The notes under the pieces: model-generated
Database searches by the model: none
What the model was told of the DNA's origin: nothing
What the model saw: only the letters and a program-made list of their open reading frames with translations
Assembly (NCBI GenBank): GCA_001790645.1
Contig: MGDB01000007.1
Location: 1-14,658 of the forward strand
Direction: 5' to 3'
Length of the DNA: 14,658 bases
Source of the DNA: Candidatus Schekmanbacteria bacterium GWA2_38_11
Lineage (GTDB): Bacteria > Schekmanbacteria > GWA2-38-11
In this document: positions 13,995 through 14,658 of the stretch, piece by piece
Position numbering within the stretch: the stretch's first letter is position 1
Layout: each line of letters opens with the position of its first letter
Translations under genes and position numbers: made by a program

Positions 13995-14171
13995 GTAGGG
14001 GTTTGATTTACCTGCCTACCGCAGGCAGGTCAAACCCGCTAAATCCATGGTTATTGTATTTCAGTCCCCCTCTTAATCGTAGGGGTTTGATTTATCAAAC
14101 CCGCTAAATCCAAAATTATTATATTCTGATTTTCATGCTGTAGGGGTTCGATTCATCGAACCCTTTATTCC
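13995..14171. repeat. Three-unit repeat array (GTAGGGGTTTGAT/ATCAAACCC)
   Basis: The units start at 13995, 14079 and 14140. Unit B has the stem GGGTTTGAT/ATCAAACCC with loop TT, followed by CGCTAAATCC. Unit C has GGGTTCGAT/ATCGAACCC, where the changed base is matched by a compensating change in the other arm. Unit A is the same as B but with a 19-nt family V palindrome inserted (14011-14029). The AT-rich spacers (32 and 28 nt) also look related. The array starts one base after the preceding stop codon. The remaining gap to 14438 has no other recognisable structure. Confidence 0.8.
14011..14029. repeat. Family V palindrome inserted in array unit A
   Basis: CCTGCCTACCGCAGGCAGG, a one-base-shorter variant of the unit at 380-399 and 11919-11938. 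Removing it gives exactly the sequence of unit B over the 33 bp GTAGGGGTTTGATTTA plus TCAAACCCGCTAAATCC. Confidence 0.85.
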
Positions 14172-14407
14172 GGTCCCCCACACGATTTTATCCCTAATGA
14201 CCTGCAAGAAAGACAACTTTTCAGGAAAAATAATGTGACGTTGTTGATCGTTTTCACTTTTTAAATTTGCCTCCCAATTTTTGACTGCCTTGACAATGGC
14301 AGAAGTTCCCGGATAGTCCGTATATCATAGCCATTTATATTTTTTTATTTTGTTTTATTTTTTTTAATTGACATGTGATTAATTGTATTATTAATTTTGT
14401 AAAAGGA

Positions 14408-14413
14408 TATAAT
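14408..14413 (+). promoter_or_regulatory. Candidate -10 box of the AbiV-like gene
   Basis: A perfect TATAAT lies 25 nt before the ATG at 14439. No good -35 box is at the right distance; a TTGACA at 14368-14373 is too far away (34 nt). Confidence 0.35.
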
Positions 14414-14438
14414 AAGTTTAAAAATCAATGTTAGGCAT

Positions 14439-14658
14439 ATGAAAAAACTCAATATTGATCAACTACATGAGCTTAGGCTATCGATATTCGATAATGCTGA
14501 AAGCCTTCATAAGGAAGCAAAGCTACTCTACGATAATGGCATGTATGCCAGAGCCTACCTATTGGCATACTTTTCGTGTGAGGAGCTTGGAAAAATTCCA
14601 ATTATTGTTGGAGCTTTAGGGCAGTTGATTCAAGATAAAGAGGAAGATTGGTCTAAAG
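14439..14658 (+). CDS. AbiV-family abortive infection protein, N-terminal part
   Basis: Partial: 73 codons, and the frame runs off the window. The stretch DNAESLHKEAKLLYDNGMYA (18-37), then RAYLLAYFSCEELGKI, matches the start of AbiV-type HEPN-related proteins, in which a helical pair carries 'A..L..eA..L...g.y.rA..La..a.EElGK'. Known AbiV blocks phage growth by shutting down translation in infected cells; that role is carried over here only by family. The ATG has only a weak AGG close upstream. It lies about 2.7 kb from the AbiEii-type pair, so both may belong to one defence-rich accessory region. The active-site residues further downstream cannot be checked in this window. Confidence 0.75.
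   Translation, partial: MKKLNIDQLHELRLSIFDNAESLHKEAKLLYDNGMYARAYLLAYFSCEELGKIPIIVGALGQLIQDKEEDWSK

Noticed and set aside
13995..14171. CRISPR-like repeat-spacer look of the array
   Set aside because: There are only three units. The repeats are palindromic, differ in length and are not exact, and the AT-rich spacers resemble each other. No cas gene is in the window.

Overview
The window looks like a stretch of chromosome from an uncultured, AT-rich, Gram-negative-type bacterium. The replicative polymerase is of the DnaE type, two proteins carry lipoboxes, and the tRNA-Leu is bacterial in form. The lineage cannot be fixed from sequence alone. The density of short dispersed palindromes and the archaeal-looking GlmS recall deep candidate lineages known mainly from metagenomes (Schekmanbacteria, Nitrospirota or Omnitrophota types), but this is only a guess.

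Left part (1-5400): a plus-strand NlpC/P60 lipoprotein meets a minus-strand mazG-dnaE pair tail to tail. MazG (a nucleotide-pool cleaning pyrophosphohydrolase) and DnaE (the polymerase III alpha subunit) are 10 bp apart and must be co-expressed. Middle part (5400-10620): after an unrecognised lipoprotein comes a UDP-GlcNAc precursor cluster. It holds a GlmU-like fused nucleotidylyltransferase/left-handed beta-helix protein, GlmS, and a stand-alone beta-helix acetyltransferase. The fused enzyme has lost key residues in both domains, while the stand-alone one keeps the acetyltransferase histidine, which suggests a division of labour. Phosphoglucosamine mutase is not in the window.

Right part (10620-14658): accessory DNA. 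It holds a possible decayed transposon end, a fragment like an MNT nucleotidyltransferase, a minus-strand AbiEii-type toxin-antitoxin pair with a promoter that predicts a leaderless mRNA, a tRNA-Leu(GAG), an unrecognised eight-helix membrane protein with a possibly structured leader, a small exported protein, and the start of an AbiV-type gene that runs off the end.

The most unusual signal is between the genes. Almost every gap is filled with palindromic repeats of at least five families. One of them, the 20-bp palindrome CCTGCCTGCCGGCAGGCAGG, occurs four times, each time in the loop of a different host palindrome. At 13995-14111 an empty and a filled copy of the same host lie 32 bp apart and differ by just this insert. 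That points to a tiny insertion element that targets hairpin loops.
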